A DNA stretch of 64,000 nt, taken from assembly GCF_030348765.1 (NCBI RefSeq), contig NZ_JAUCEU010000007.1, positions 1,482,501 to 1,546,500 on the forward strand. Direction: 5' to 3'. Source of the stretch: Neobacillus sp. CF12 (GTDB taxonomy: Bacteria > Bacillota > Bacilli > Bacillales > Cytobacillaceae). The first letter of the stretch is position 1; each line of letters begins with the position of its first letter. The position numbers and the translations under genes were made by a program. The notes below the pieces were generated by a model. The model made no database searches and had not been told where the DNA came from. It was given only the letters and a program-made list of their open reading frames with translations. Positions 44,418 to 53,603 of this stretch are shown piece after piece.

Positions 44418-46211
44418 TTAAACTTTAACTTTAAAACGCTTCCCTTTACGCTGATTCTGACATAATTGATAGTACACCGATTGGTTTTTTAGCAGCTGTT
44501 GATGATCTCCAATTTCTACTATTCTTCCTTTATCTAAGACAATAATTTTATCTGCATGCTGGATGGTGGAAAGTCGATGTGCAATGATAATGGTTGTTCG
44601 GTTCTTTGACATTGCTCTTAAGGTTTCTTGGACCGCTTGTTCTGTTTCTGTATCAATATTAGCTGTCGCCTCATCAAGTATTAGTACATCATTGTCTGCA
44701 ATCATGGCTCTTAAAAAGGATAGAAGCTGCTTTTGTCCTGACGACAATACGGTTCCTTCCTCTCCCAGCATGGTATCATATCCTTCGGGCAGCATGCTAA
44801 AAAAAGAATCAATATTTACAGCCTTTGCGGCTTTTATGATTTCTTCATTACTAACATGGTTATGATTCAAACGAATATTGTCAAAGACATTCCCTGAAAA
44901 GACAAACGCATCTTGTTGAATGATTCCGATGTGCCTTCTAAGGTCTTCTAAATGAACTTCTTTAATGTTTATTCCATCAAGACTGATCGTTCCCTTTTGA
45001 TTATCATAAAACCGGTTTATCAGTTGAATGATCGAGCTTTTTCCGGCACCTGTCGCACCGACAACACCTACTGTTTCTCCTTGATTGATCCTAAAATGGA
45101 CATCCTTTAATATCCATTCTTCATTTTTGTAAGCAAACCAAACATGTTGAAATACAATGTTACCCAAAACTTTTTTTGGAAGTTCCTTAGGGCGCACAGG
45201 ATTTATGATCGTTGGTTTTGTTTCTAAGGTTTCAAATATCCGTTCAGCTGATGCAAGAGCGGCTTGTATTTGATTAAACCTGTCTGCCAATCCTCTTAGA
45301 GGTTCAAAAAACTGCCTAACATAATGAGTAAACGCATACACGGTACCAAAGGTGATCGTCTCATCTACTACACTTCTTCCCCCATACCAAACTAAAAGCG
45401 CGAGTGAAATATTTCCAAATAATCCGATGGAAGGATTAAAAATAGAATTGATTACGGTTTGACGCATCCCAGCTCGATAATGCTCCTCATTTAATTCATT
45501 AAAGAGTTCCAGCTGTTTTCCTTCGCGGGCAAATAGCTGAATAACACTCATGCCGGAAAGATTTTCAGCTAGATAGGAAAGAAGCTTTGAAAGAATTGTC
45601 CTTAGCTTCCTCTGTGTATCACGTAATACCCTTTTAAAATAAAAAGTGACGACTGCTATGACTGGTATGACTAAAAAACATATCAGGGTAAGTTTTACAC
45701 TCATATATAACATAAGGGCAATGATTCCAATCAGAATCAATACTTCTTTTACTAAGTTCACAATCACTTGAGAATACAGTTGGTTCAGAGCTTCAACATC
45801 ATGGGTAATCCTTGTGACTAACCTGCCAATCGGGTTTTGCCTAAAAAAATCCATCTGCATGTCGGAAAAGTGTTTAAAAACGGCTTGTCGAAAATCATAT
45901 ATTACATACTGCCCTGTAAATTGAAGGGTGTTATTTTGGAAATAGGTACAAATAGAAGAGATCATGATCAATAAGAAATAAATGATTCCTAAGTACATCA
46001 TCCCTTGATAATCGTTCATCTTGATGTAAGAGTCGATTGCCACTTTAATAATAAATGGCTGAGCTAGACTGGCTATAACAATAAAGCCTGTCAGCAGAAT
46101 CGAAAATAAAATGAGTTTTCGATAGGGTTTTGCAAACATCAGCATACCTTTTAGTAATTGACGGTCACCTAGCGGGGTATGAATTCCCTTTTTTATACTT
46201 CGAATAATCAT
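44418..46211 (-). CDS. Heterodimeric ABC exporter, catalytic half (YheH/BmrD-like)
   Basis: The 597-residue protein has six membrane segments (about 30-320) and an ATPase domain with Walker A GATGAGKSS, signature LSSGQKQ and Walker B VLILDEATANID. The catalytic Glu after Walker B is present, so this subunit supplies the competent Walker B. It overlaps the upstream partner by ATGA (46208-46211), showing translational coupling. Family role: multidrug export as a heterodimer. The long extension before the membrane domain fits YheH-type subunits. Confidence 0.92.
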   Translation of the reverse strand: MIIRSIKKGIHTPLGDRQLLKGMLMFAKPYRKLILFSILLTGFIVIASLAQPFIIKVAIDSYIKMNDYQGMMYLGIIYFLLIMISSICTYFQNNTLQFTGQYVIYDFRQAVFKHFSDMQMDFFRQNPIGRLVTRITHDVEALNQLYSQVIVNLVKEVLILIGIIALMLYMSVKLTLICFLVIPVIAVVTFYFKRVLRDTQRKLRTILSKLLSYLAENLSGMSVIQLFAREGKQLELFNELNEEHYRAGMRQTVINSIFNPSIGLFGNISLALLVWYGGRSVVDETITFGTVYAFTHYVRQFFEPLRGLADRFNQIQAALASAERIFETLETKPTIINPVRPKELPKKVLGNIVFQHVWFAYKNEEWILKDVHFRINQGETVGVVGATGAGKSSIIQLINRFYDNQKGTISLDGINIKEVHLEDLRRHIGIIQQDAFVFSGNVFDNIRLNHNHVSNEEIIKAAKAVNIDSFFSMLPEGYDTMLGEEGTVLSSGQKQLLSFLRAMIADNDVLILDEATANIDTETEQAVQETLRAMSKNRTTIIIAHRLSTIQHADKIIVLDKGRIVEIGDHQQLLKNQSVYYQLCQNQRKGKRFKVKV

Positions 46212-47995
46212 CTCCTCCTTTTCTTAATGAGGATCTTTCCTCCATTAAGTGTTGGACTTGAAAACTCCGTTGTTTGCTGAGCAAACATATTTTTATAAAT
46301 TCCATTTTGCTTTAAAAGAGATTGATGTGTACCCCTTTCGACAATCTCCCCTTTATCTAAGACAATGATTTGATCAGCTTCTTGTATCGTAGAAATTCGG
46401 TGGCTAATAATGATGGAAGTTCGGCTTATCATTTGTGTTCTCATTGTGTTTAAAATGTTGGTTTCTGTTTTAGAATCCACTGCTGAAAGGCTGTCATCAA
46501 AAATGATGATCGGAGAAGGTTTTATCAAAGCTCTTGCGATACTGACACGCTGCCGTTGTCCACCTGATAAAGAAAACCCTCTTTCTCCTAATTCAGTCTC
46601 AAATTTATCGGGGAGATCCATAATATCTTCATAAACATGGGCTTGCCTTGCTGCATGCAATACTTGTTCATCTTGATAAGGATTTGGATCAAAGGCAATG
46701 TTCTCTTTTATGGATGAGGAAAATAGAAAATTGTCTTGTGGGACGTAGGCTACCGATGCCCGAAGGGTTTTTAATGGAACATCTCGAATATCGTGTTCAT
46801 CGATAAAAATTGAATTTTTGGGAGGATTGTATAAACGTAAAAGCAAATTGACTAAGGTTGACTTTCCGCTTCCCACTTTCCCAACAATGGCTAAACTAGT
46901 TCCTTCCGGGATGGAAACGTTGATATTTCTTAATGCACTCTCTTTACTCTTTTGATACTTGAAAGATAAATTACTTATAATAATATCGCCTTGTATAGAG
47001 GTAACAGGGGTAACCCCTTCTTCATCTTTAATAGCTGGTTCTGTTGATAAAACCTGACGAATTCGGTCATCTGCGGCCCTGCCCTGCTGCAGGAGATTTA
47101 TAACCTTCCCAATGTTTTCAATCGGAGCAATCAACAAAGATAAATAGGTATTAAAAGCAACAAAGTCACCAAGAGAAATAGTACTTTTCATCACAAGAAT
47201 GGAGCCAAATACGATGGAAATTAAATAACTTAGTCCGATAATTCCTTGACTTAATGAGGTGAAGAGCGAATTCGCACGAATTAACTGTTTATTGACCTCG
47301 ACATTTGCCTGATTATCGTTCGTAAACTTCTTACGTTCTTCCTGCTCTTGAATATATGTTTTGATAACACTTATACCTGAACAAAATTCTTGAACTCGGC
47401 TTGTCAAAGTCCCAATTGCTTCTTGTACTTTTAAAGAATGCAATTGAATCTTTGACCGGAAACGGTAGGCAATATACGTTAACCCAGGTAAAGGTAAAAG
47501 GACCAGTAACGTTAGTAAGAGATGAATCGTACTAGCCATCATGAAAACAGAGATTGAAATGAGTACGGCCGCTTCGACCATCTGAAAATATCCCTGCATG
47601 ACGATCTGCCTCATAATATTGACATCGTTTACGGCGTGAGCCATCAGATTCCCAATTCGCTGGTTTTGATAGTATTCTGCCTGCAGTTTCTCCCAATGTG
47701 AAAACAAGGAACTCCGTAAGTCCCGCTCTAGGATTCTTGACATCTTGAATATATAAATTCGGCCGCTCGACCGAAAAAGAAAAGCACCGAGTCCGGCAAT
47801 AACAAACCACAGTGACAACTCCCACAAATCAGAAACATGAATGGATTTATTTTGAAGCCCATCTGTGAACTTTTTTAACAAAACGGGAACAAATAATTGC
47901 AAAACAAGGGAAATGGTTAAAAGGATGGTGCCCAGCAAATAACTCCATTTATGTAGAACAAAATGCTCCTTAAAGATAGGTTTATTTTTCATCAT
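46208..47995 (-). CDS. Heterodimeric ABC exporter, degenerate-site half (YheI/BmrC-like)
   Basis: A protein of about 595 residues with six membrane segments, Walker A GKVGSGKST, signature LSGGQRQ and Walker B IIIFDDSLSAVD. Asp replaces the catalytic Glu, the usual mark of the degenerate half in heterodimeric exporters such as BmrCD. The start is one of two adjacent ATGs (47995 or 47992) after GAGGGGG; an ORF start 51 nt upstream has no ribosome site. It is the first gene of the pair. No attenuator-like leader peptide was seen upstream. Confidence 0.92.
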   Translation of the reverse strand: MMKNKPIFKEHFVLHKWSYLLGTILLTISLVLQLFVPVLLKKFTDGLQNKSIHVSDLWELSLWFVIAGLGAFLFRSSGRIYIFKMSRILERDLRSSLFSHWEKLQAEYYQNQRIGNLMAHAVNDVNIMRQIVMQGYFQMVEAAVLISISVFMMASTIHLLLTLLVLLPLPGLTYIAYRFRSKIQLHSLKVQEAIGTLTSRVQEFCSGISVIKTYIQEQEERKKFTNDNQANVEVNKQLIRANSLFTSLSQGIIGLSYLISIVFGSILVMKSTISLGDFVAFNTYLSLLIAPIENIGKVINLLQQGRAADDRIRQVLSTEPAIKDEEGVTPVTSIQGDIIISNLSFKYQKSKESALRNINVSIPEGTSLAIVGKVGSGKSTLVNLLLRLYNPPKNSIFIDEHDIRDVPLKTLRASVAYVPQDNFLFSSSIKENIAFDPNPYQDEQVLHAARQAHVYEDIMDLPDKFETELGERGFSLSGGQRQRVSIARALIKPSPIIIFDDSLSAVDSKTETNILNTMRTQMISRTSIIISHRISTIQEADQIIVLDKGEIVERGTHQSLLKQNGIYKNMFAQQTTEFSSPTLNGGKILIKKRRR

Positions 47996-48291
47996 ACCCC
48001 CTCTTTCATATAGGAATATGCTTAGGATAACGCACCCTTCCACCAATCACAATGGATTTCCCCATCATCTTACATGGATTATGATGCTTTAAATTAACAG
48101 AATCAAAGAACAACCCATACATTAAATAAATCTATGAAACGACAAAGCACTGTCCTATCTTGGTTTTTCGCTAGTAGAATTGCTCATAAATGCTCAATTA
48201 TAGGGAGGATCCATCGCATTTCATAAGAAAGTGACGATGAAAACTCTTCATAAATAAACAGGAAAGAAGGAACGAGTATTGAATTATACAT

Positions 48292-48314
48292 TTACAAGGT
48301 AAATACCCTTGTAA
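48292..48314. promoter_or_regulatory. Inverted repeat before the 232-residue protein gene
   Basis: TTACAAGG (48292-48299) and CCTTGTAA (48307-48314) form a perfect 8-bp inverted repeat with a 7-nt spacer, 24 bp before the start codon. It could be a repressor operator or an mRNA hairpin near the ribosome site. The rest of the 290-bp gap before it shows nothing clear. Confidence 0.4.
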
Positions 48315-48337
48315 CTATTCGGAAAGGTTGTGAGTTT

Positions 48338-49036
48338 ATGAGACTTCTAGATGTACAGCCTAAGAAAAACTTTAGCTACATCTTCGTTCAATTTCCCGGA
48401 ATGAAAATGAATGTCCCTATGTTCTCCAACAATGATGGAAAGGTGGTGAACGAAGATGTTGCTTTATGTGTCCAATTAAACAGCAAAGAGAAGGTTAATA
48501 GTTTATACCTAGTACGTACACAGAGTATAAAACCATTTGACTTCTCTGATGAGGAAATTGGAGCAAAAGCATTTTTTCGCGTCATCAAGAAAAAAGAAAC
48601 CTCTCCAAACTCACACACGCATGAATCTGAAGATTTCGTCACGTTTATTACAGATGAAGTAGCCGTTGTCCAAAAGAAAACAGAAACAGGATATGACTTC
48701 GTCTTAGTTTTGAATGAACGTGAAATTGGGATCGTTGCTTCGATTGTAGAAGAAGTTATACAAACAGTGAAAGTAGTCTTGAAGCTTCATGAGGAGTCGA
48801 AAGAAAGTGTCATAGTTAAAATAGTTAACAAGAAAAATATCATTGTCTTCGGAAGGAGGGCTAAAAAAGAGATATTCTTTGGAGGTAATATCTTTCAGGA
48901 TACTGAGGTTAAAAATCCAATCCGAATGCTTTTTGAGGGCGTTAAAAGAAAAGTTATGGTGTTCTCTCCTGCCGCATTAGATTTTATCGGTCCAGGTGAT
49001 CGTAACCAACCCATTTTTATCATGAGGGGAGGGTAA
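48338..49036 (+). CDS. Unrecognised 232-residue protein
   Basis: I do not recognise this protein. It has no signal peptide, no membrane segment and no Cys-rich motif except one Cys near residue 44. It is rich in Val, Ile, Lys and Glu and appears to be mostly beta strands, perhaps two repeats. AAAGG lies about 9 nt before the ATG. It is a single-gene unit: the ABC genes diverge upstream and a terminator follows before the germination operon. Confidence 0.75.
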   Translation: MRLLDVQPKKNFSYIFVQFPGMKMNVPMFSNNDGKVVNEDVALCVQLNSKEKVNSLYLVRTQSIKPFDFSDEEIGAKAFFRVIKKKETSPNSHTHESEDFVTFITDEVAVVQKKTETGYDFVLVLNEREIGIVASIVEEVIQTVKVVLKLHEESKESVIVKIVNKKNIIVFGRRAKKEIFFGGNIFQDTEVKNPIRMLFEGVKRKVMVFSPAALDFIGPGDRNQPIFIMRGG

Positions 49037-49183
49037 ATCCGCAAAAAAGGAATGGACAAATTCATATTAAAAAGATCATCGAAACGAAGGATTAAAAGGA
49101 TAATCCTTCTCGATTGAATAGATATAAAAATAATAGGGAAAGGAAAAAACCTTTAAGTCGAATGAAGGAAATTTAAATATATT

Positions 49184-49216
49184 AAAAGGACTTAACCACG
49201 GGGTTAAGTCTTTTTT
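49184..49216 (+). terminator. Terminator before the ger operon
   Basis: GACTTAACC (49189-49197) pairs with GGTTAAGTC (49202-49210), flanked by A-rich and T-rich runs. The 150 bp between the preceding stop and the stem show nothing else. Confidence 0.85.
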
Positions 49217-49294
49217 ATTTATTTAACATAATAAAGATATTCCATGGAAAAAATAATATTGTTTAGAAAATTTTTCTCGAAAGGGGAATTTATC

Positions 49295-50776
49295 ATGCCA
49301 GATCAGAAACACAATCTTATAATTCCACTTAGCGAGAATGTAGAGGAAAACATCAAAAAACTGGAAATGGCACTTGGAAATAGTGATGATTTATCCATTA
49401 GGAGACTCAGTGTTTCCACTAAAAACCTGGTCATTATCCATATTGAAGGCATCGTTGATGACCAAAGTATTACTGAAAATGTGATTAGCCCGATTATTCA
49501 ACTTAATAAAGAAAATCTTCTCTTTAAAAGTGCACAAGACTTAGCAGACAAAATGGTTGAGATTATATCTGTAGCCTCTATAGAATTTATATTCAATTGG
49601 TCAGAGCTATTAGATAAAATTTTGGGCGGAGATACGGTTATTTTGCTTGATGACTCCACAAAAGCGATCACTTTAGGTACAAAGAAGATTCAATCCCGTT
49701 CTATTACTGAACCGACTACCCAAACCGTTATTAAAGGTCCAAAGGATAGCTTTACAGAGAATATTAGTACAAACATATCTTTGGTTCGGTCTAGAATTCA
49801 AAATGCTAAATTAAGGCTAAAATCAACTAAAGTAGGAAATGTAACAAAAACAGATGTAGGGATTATGTACATAGAGGGAATTGCAGATCACAGCATAGTC
49901 AATGAAGCGATGTCTCGGCTAAAAAAGATAAATATAGACAGCATACTTGAAGCCAATTATATAGAAGAAGCAGTTCGAGACAACAGGAAAACACTCTTTC
50001 CTCTTATGCAAAGTTCTGAAAGACCTGACGTAGTTGCTGCGAATTTATTAGAAGGCAAAATTGCTATTATTATCCAAGGAACACCATTTGTCTTAATTTT
50101 ACCGGTATTTCTTATTCAGTTTTTTCAATCTCCTGAAGATTACTATGAAAATAATGTTTTCAGTTCTTTTTTGAGATTAATTCGGATTGGCTCTTTCCTT
50201 TTGAATATGTATGCCTCCGCCATTTACTTAGGTTTAATTACGCACCATCAAGGATTAATCCCTACTACATTAATGGTCACGTTAATGGCACAAAGAGAAA
50301 GGGTTCCTTTTCCAGCGATCATCGAATTATTACTTATGGAGCTTGCATTTGAAGTTCTTAGAGAAGCTGGAGTTCGTATGCCTAGAGCAATTGGTCCAGC
50401 TGTATCCATTGTTGGAGCACTTATTTTAGGTCAAGCAGCAGTGGAAGCAGGGTTTGTTTCTGCGGCAATTGTTATCATTGTAGCCACGTCAGCTATAAAT
50501 AGCTTCACACTCCCGAATACAAATATTGTAAATACTGCAAGAGGCTTGCGGTTTTTATTAATTTTCAGTTCTGCTTTTATAGGATTTTATGGCATTTTAT
50601 TACTTACATTATGTATATTAGTACATCTTTGTAGTTTACGCTCTTTCGGTGTGCCTTATGTTGCTCCTTTTGCACCTTTTAGAATCAGTGGTCAAAAAGA
50701 TAGCTTAATTCGTTTTCCAATTACTTCTTTAAATATGAATGATTCAGAGGTTAAAAAAGAAACGAAAACAAAATGA
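49295..50776 (+). CDS. Spore germinant receptor subunit A (GerA family)
   Basis: The 493-residue protein has a large hydrophilic N-terminal part (about 1-240) with the family pattern KGPKDSFTENISTNISLVRSRI, followed by about five membrane segments. Conserved motifs include LEGKIAIIIQGTPFVLILP and TLPNTNIVNTARGLRF. It is the A subunit of a nutrient germinant receptor of the spore inner membrane. The ATG at 49295 has AAAGGGG 8 nt upstream, whereas an ORF start 51 nt earlier does not. It is the first gene of an A-C-B operon. Such operons are normally expressed in the forespore under sigma G; no clear sigma G promoter was recognised. Confidence 0.95.
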   Translation: MPDQKHNLIIPLSENVEENIKKLEMALGNSDDLSIRRLSVSTKNLVIIHIEGIVDDQSITENVISPIIQLNKENLLFKSAQDLADKMVEIISVASIEFIFNWSELLDKILGGDTVILLDDSTKAITLGTKKIQSRSITEPTTQTVIKGPKDSFTENISTNISLVRSRIQNAKLRLKSTKVGNVTKTDVGIMYIEGIADHSIVNEAMSRLKKINIDSILEANYIEEAVRDNRKTLFPLMQSSERPDVVAANLLEGKIAIIIQGTPFVLILPVFLIQFFQSPEDYYENNVFSSFLRLIRIGSFLLNMYASAIYLGLITHHQGLIPTTLMVTLMAQRERVPFPAIIELLLMELAFEVLREAGVRMPRAIGPAVSIVGALILGQAAVEAGFVSAAIVIIVATSAINSFTLPNTNIVNTARGLRFLLIFSSAFIGFYGILLLTLCILVHLCSLRSFGVPYVAPFAPFRISGQKDSLIRFPITSLNMNDSEVKKETKTK

Positions 50777-50794
50777 ATCGAGTTGGAGCCAAAA

Positions 50795-51967
50795 ATGAGA
50801 AAACTCGTTACTTTGCTCTTCACCCTCATGTTAATCCCTGGCTGTTCCAATTATATGGAGTTAAATGAATTAGGTCTTATCATTGCCATGGGAATAGATG
50901 TCTCTCAGGAAATTGAAAATGGATATCGGGTTACGTTCCAAGTGATAAACCCAAGCCAATTATCTCCCACAGGGACTCCTACCGGGATACCAGTGTCTAA
51001 CTATACTGTAGAAGGAGAGACTTTAGTAGATGTCTACCGAAGAGCATCTACTATTATTCCGAGAAATAACGACGTTTCACATCTATCACTGGTCATCATT
51101 AGTGAAGAGCTGGCACGAAAAGGAACAAATTTAGTATTTGACGCGTTTGAGCGAGGGAAACAAGCAAAATCTACTTTTCACGTTTTTATTGCAAGAGGAA
51201 CTTCAGCCGAAAAGGTCCTCGGGGTGGTTGAACCGCTTGAATCAAATCCAACAAAAAGTGTTATAAGTACCAGTGAAAACAATCAAAAAATTTACGGTAT
51301 TTCAAAAATTACGCCCTTACATGAAGTCATTGCTACTCTTTCAAGTGAAGGAAAAGACCTGCTATTACCAGGAATTAAACTAAATAAAAAACTAACATCC
51401 AAAAACCAAACTGACAATTTAAATAATATAAAGCCATCTGTTATTGAAGTTAGTGGTTTAGCGATATTTAAGAAAGATAAATTGGTACGCTGGTATGATG
51501 GAGAAATAGCCCGAAATGCCCATTTAATTTTATCAGAAATAGAAACTACATCATTTCCTATACCCTGTGACAAAAAGACTATGACACTTATTAGTAAAAG
51601 AAGTAAAGGCTCAATTAAAACCCTTTTAAAACCTATTCCCACTTTACAAGTCAACATAGCAATAAACACTGAAATATCTGAAATGAATTGTACTAAAGAT
51701 CTAACTGATAAAAAAGTGTTAACAGAAATTGAGACGGAGTTAGAAAAAGAAATAAGAAGACAAGTACAGCGAACCATTGAAATCTCACAGAGTACAGGAA
51801 CTGATGTGTTTGGATTTGGATCTACACTATCAAAAGAAAATCCCGGTTATTGGAAAAAACACAAAAAAGAATGGAAAACCATTTTCAGCAAGGCAAAAGT
51901 GGAGGTTAACGTAAAAGGTTCTATAAATGATTCAGGCCTTGTAACGGATCCCTATGAACCTAAATAA
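50795..51967 (+). CDS. Spore germinant receptor lipoprotein subunit C (GerC family)
   Basis: The 390-residue protein has a lipoprotein signal peptide with lipobox LIPGC (Cys near residue 17), then the Ger(x)C N-terminal domain (NELGLIIAMGID) and C-terminal domain (ending in the WKKHKKEWKTIFSKAKVEVNVKGSI region). The ATG at 50795 follows GGAG by 6 nt; the TTG four codons upstream lies in that ribosome site. It follows gerA by 18 bp. Confidence 0.94.
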   Translation: MRKLVTLLFTLMLIPGCSNYMELNELGLIIAMGIDVSQEIENGYRVTFQVINPSQLSPTGTPTGIPVSNYTVEGETLVDVYRRASTIIPRNNDVSHLSLVIISEELARKGTNLVFDAFERGKQAKSTFHVFIARGTSAEKVLGVVEPLESNPTKSVISTSENNQKIYGISKITPLHEVIATLSSEGKDLLLPGIKLNKKLTSKNQTDNLNNIKPSVIEVSGLAIFKKDKLVRWYDGEIARNAHLILSEIETTSFPIPCDKKTMTLISKRSKGSIKTLLKPIPTLQVNIAINTEISEMNCTKDLTDKKVLTEIETELEKEIRRQVQRTIEISQSTGTDVFGFGSTLSKENPGYWKKHKKEWKTIFSKAKVEVNVKGSINDSGLVTDPYEPK

Positions 51968-51987
51968 TAGCAAAGAGGTATACAGCT

Positions 51988-53088
51988 ATGTCTACTGTGA
52001 AAATTGATGGATATCAACTTTTCTGCTTAATCGTCCTTTTTTTGTTTGGGACCACCATTTTTTTAGATATTGGCAGCGGAGCAAAACAAGATGCTTGGAT
52101 TCTTACCCTTATCTCACCTTTTACTGGATTAATTTTATTCACGATATACTATCATCTTCATAAGAGATATCCTACTCTTCCCCTAACAGAATATATAAGG
52201 AAAATTTGGGGTAAGTTCCTAGGAAGTATCATTAGTTATTTTTATATTATTTATTTTATTTATATTGCATCAAGGGTTTTACGAGATATTGAAGAAATAC
52301 TGATTAATTCTGCTTATTACAAAACTTCAATCACGGTTGTTGGAATTTGTATGATGTTTACCTTAATCTACACGGTAAATTTCGGGTTTGAAGTATTTGC
52401 AAGGGTAGCATGTATTTGCTTTTTATTGATTGGTTTTACTTTATTAATGATTAATATTATGTTTATCGTAACCGATCTAATCCATCTCGAAAATCTAAAA
52501 CCAATCCTTGCAGATGGATGGAAACCAATTGTTAAAGCACTACCGTTAAATGTAACCGTTCCTTATGGGGAATTAATTACACTCTCAATGATCTTCCCCT
52601 ATATGAATAAACAAACAAAAATATTGAAGACAGGAATGATGGCAGTACTATTTGCAGGAATTTATTTTACCTTAAACATTCTTTTATTAATTTGTGTACT
52701 AGGAACTGACGTCTTATCAAGATCTTCATTTCCAGCACTTAAAGCAGCCAGCTTCATAGATATTGCAGGATTTATTCAACGGTTAGATTCTTTTGTCATC
52801 ATTTTAGTTGTGTTATTAGGATTTATTAAAATAACCATGTTTTTCTTTTGTGCAGTCATTGGAATGAACACTCTGTTTAAAATAAAATCAAGTGCACTAT
52901 CCAACTATTTGGTAGGAGTAATGATATTACTATCATCCATAATGATAGCACCTAGTTACCAAAATCACTTAGATGAAGGACTAAAAATCGTACCGTACTT
53001 GCTTCATATTCCATTACAAATAGTCATCCCTTTCTTATTACTACTCACTGTCTTAATAAAGGGGAAAATTAAAAATATGATGAATTAA
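51988..53088 (+). CDS. Spore germinant receptor permease subunit B (GerB family)
   Basis: The 366-residue protein has about ten membrane segments of the spore-permease (APC superfamily) type, starting ISGYQLF-like (IDGYQLFCLIVLFLFG). The B subunit is thought to bind the germinant. It is the third gene of the operon, 20 bp after gerC with AGAGG upstream. A terminator is not found directly downstream; the first strong one on the plus strand is at 53426, beyond a small convergent gene. Confidence 0.95.
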   Translation: MSTVKIDGYQLFCLIVLFLFGTTIFLDIGSGAKQDAWILTLISPFTGLILFTIYYHLHKRYPTLPLTEYIRKIWGKFLGSIISYFYIIYFIYIASRVLRDIEEILINSAYYKTSITVVGICMMFTLIYTVNFGFEVFARVACICFLLIGFTLLMINIMFIVTDLIHLENLKPILADGWKPIVKALPLNVTVPYGELITLSMIFPYMNKQTKILKTGMMAVLFAGIYFTLNILLLICVLGTDVLSRSSFPALKAASFIDIAGFIQRLDSFVIILVVLLGFIKITMFFFCAVIGMNTLFKIKSSALSNYLVGVMILLSSIMIAPSYQNHLDEGLKIVPYLLHIPLQIVIPFLLLLTVLIKGKIKNMMN

Positions 53089-53102
53089 GTATTTTGAAGA
53101 AG

Positions 53103-53330
53103 TTATTTCCTTTTTCGGATATGAGTCAAAATTAGTAGAACAAATATTATGAAACAAATCAAAATGAGAAAATAATCTTCTCCTTTAGCTACTTTTAATA
53201 ATTTACTAAGACTAAACCAGGCTTCGTACAAATCATGGCCTTGTACAATGTCCATTAGAACAACTAGAGAGATGGTACTTATAAAAATAAATATTAAAAT
53301 TCCTGCTGTAAGCACATCATTCACCCACAA
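53103..53330 (-). CDS. Small two-helix membrane protein beside ger operon (D-subunit candidate)
   Basis: The reading frame encodes up to 75 residues with two hydrophobic segments (about 5-28 and 52-70), a short polar loop and a basic C-terminus (HIRKRK). Size and topology match the small D proteins that occur in or next to gerA operons and modulate germination. The start is unclear: TTG at 53330, GTG at 53324 or GTG at 53315, the last with GGGTGA 5 nt upstream. It converges with gerB, with 14 bp between stop codons. Function is inferred from topology and place only. Confidence 0.6.
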   Translation of the reverse strand: MWVNDVLTAGILIFIFISTISLVVLMDIVQGHDLYEAWFSLSKLLKVAKGEDYFLILICFIIFVLLILTHIRKRK

Positions 53331-53425
53331 GTTCTAGTATTGTCAATTTACAAGTAACCTTACTATAATTAACAAGTTTTATTATTCATAACCATAAATA
53401 TAAATGAATTTGCCACCTACAAAAG

Positions 53426-53467
53426 AAGCAATGTTTTGTATCCTTATACAAATACATTGCTTTTTTA
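53426..53467 (+). terminator. Terminator downstream of ger locus
   Basis: AAGCAATGT (53426-53434) pairs with ACATTGCTT (53454-53462), and TTTGTAT with ATACAAA inside, with one bulge: about 16 bp of stem, then T-run. It probably ends gerB transcripts after they cross the small convergent gene. Confidence 0.85.
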
Positions 53468-53603
53468 TATTTACAGGCAATATAAATGCGAAAGATTTGT
53501 TGGAACATATTACTCATTAAAATTAAGAGTTTTCTATATTAATATAGTATTAATAAGTTAATCTCGAATTTATAATGGTCCAACCTATTCTGAGGAGGCA
53601 TTT

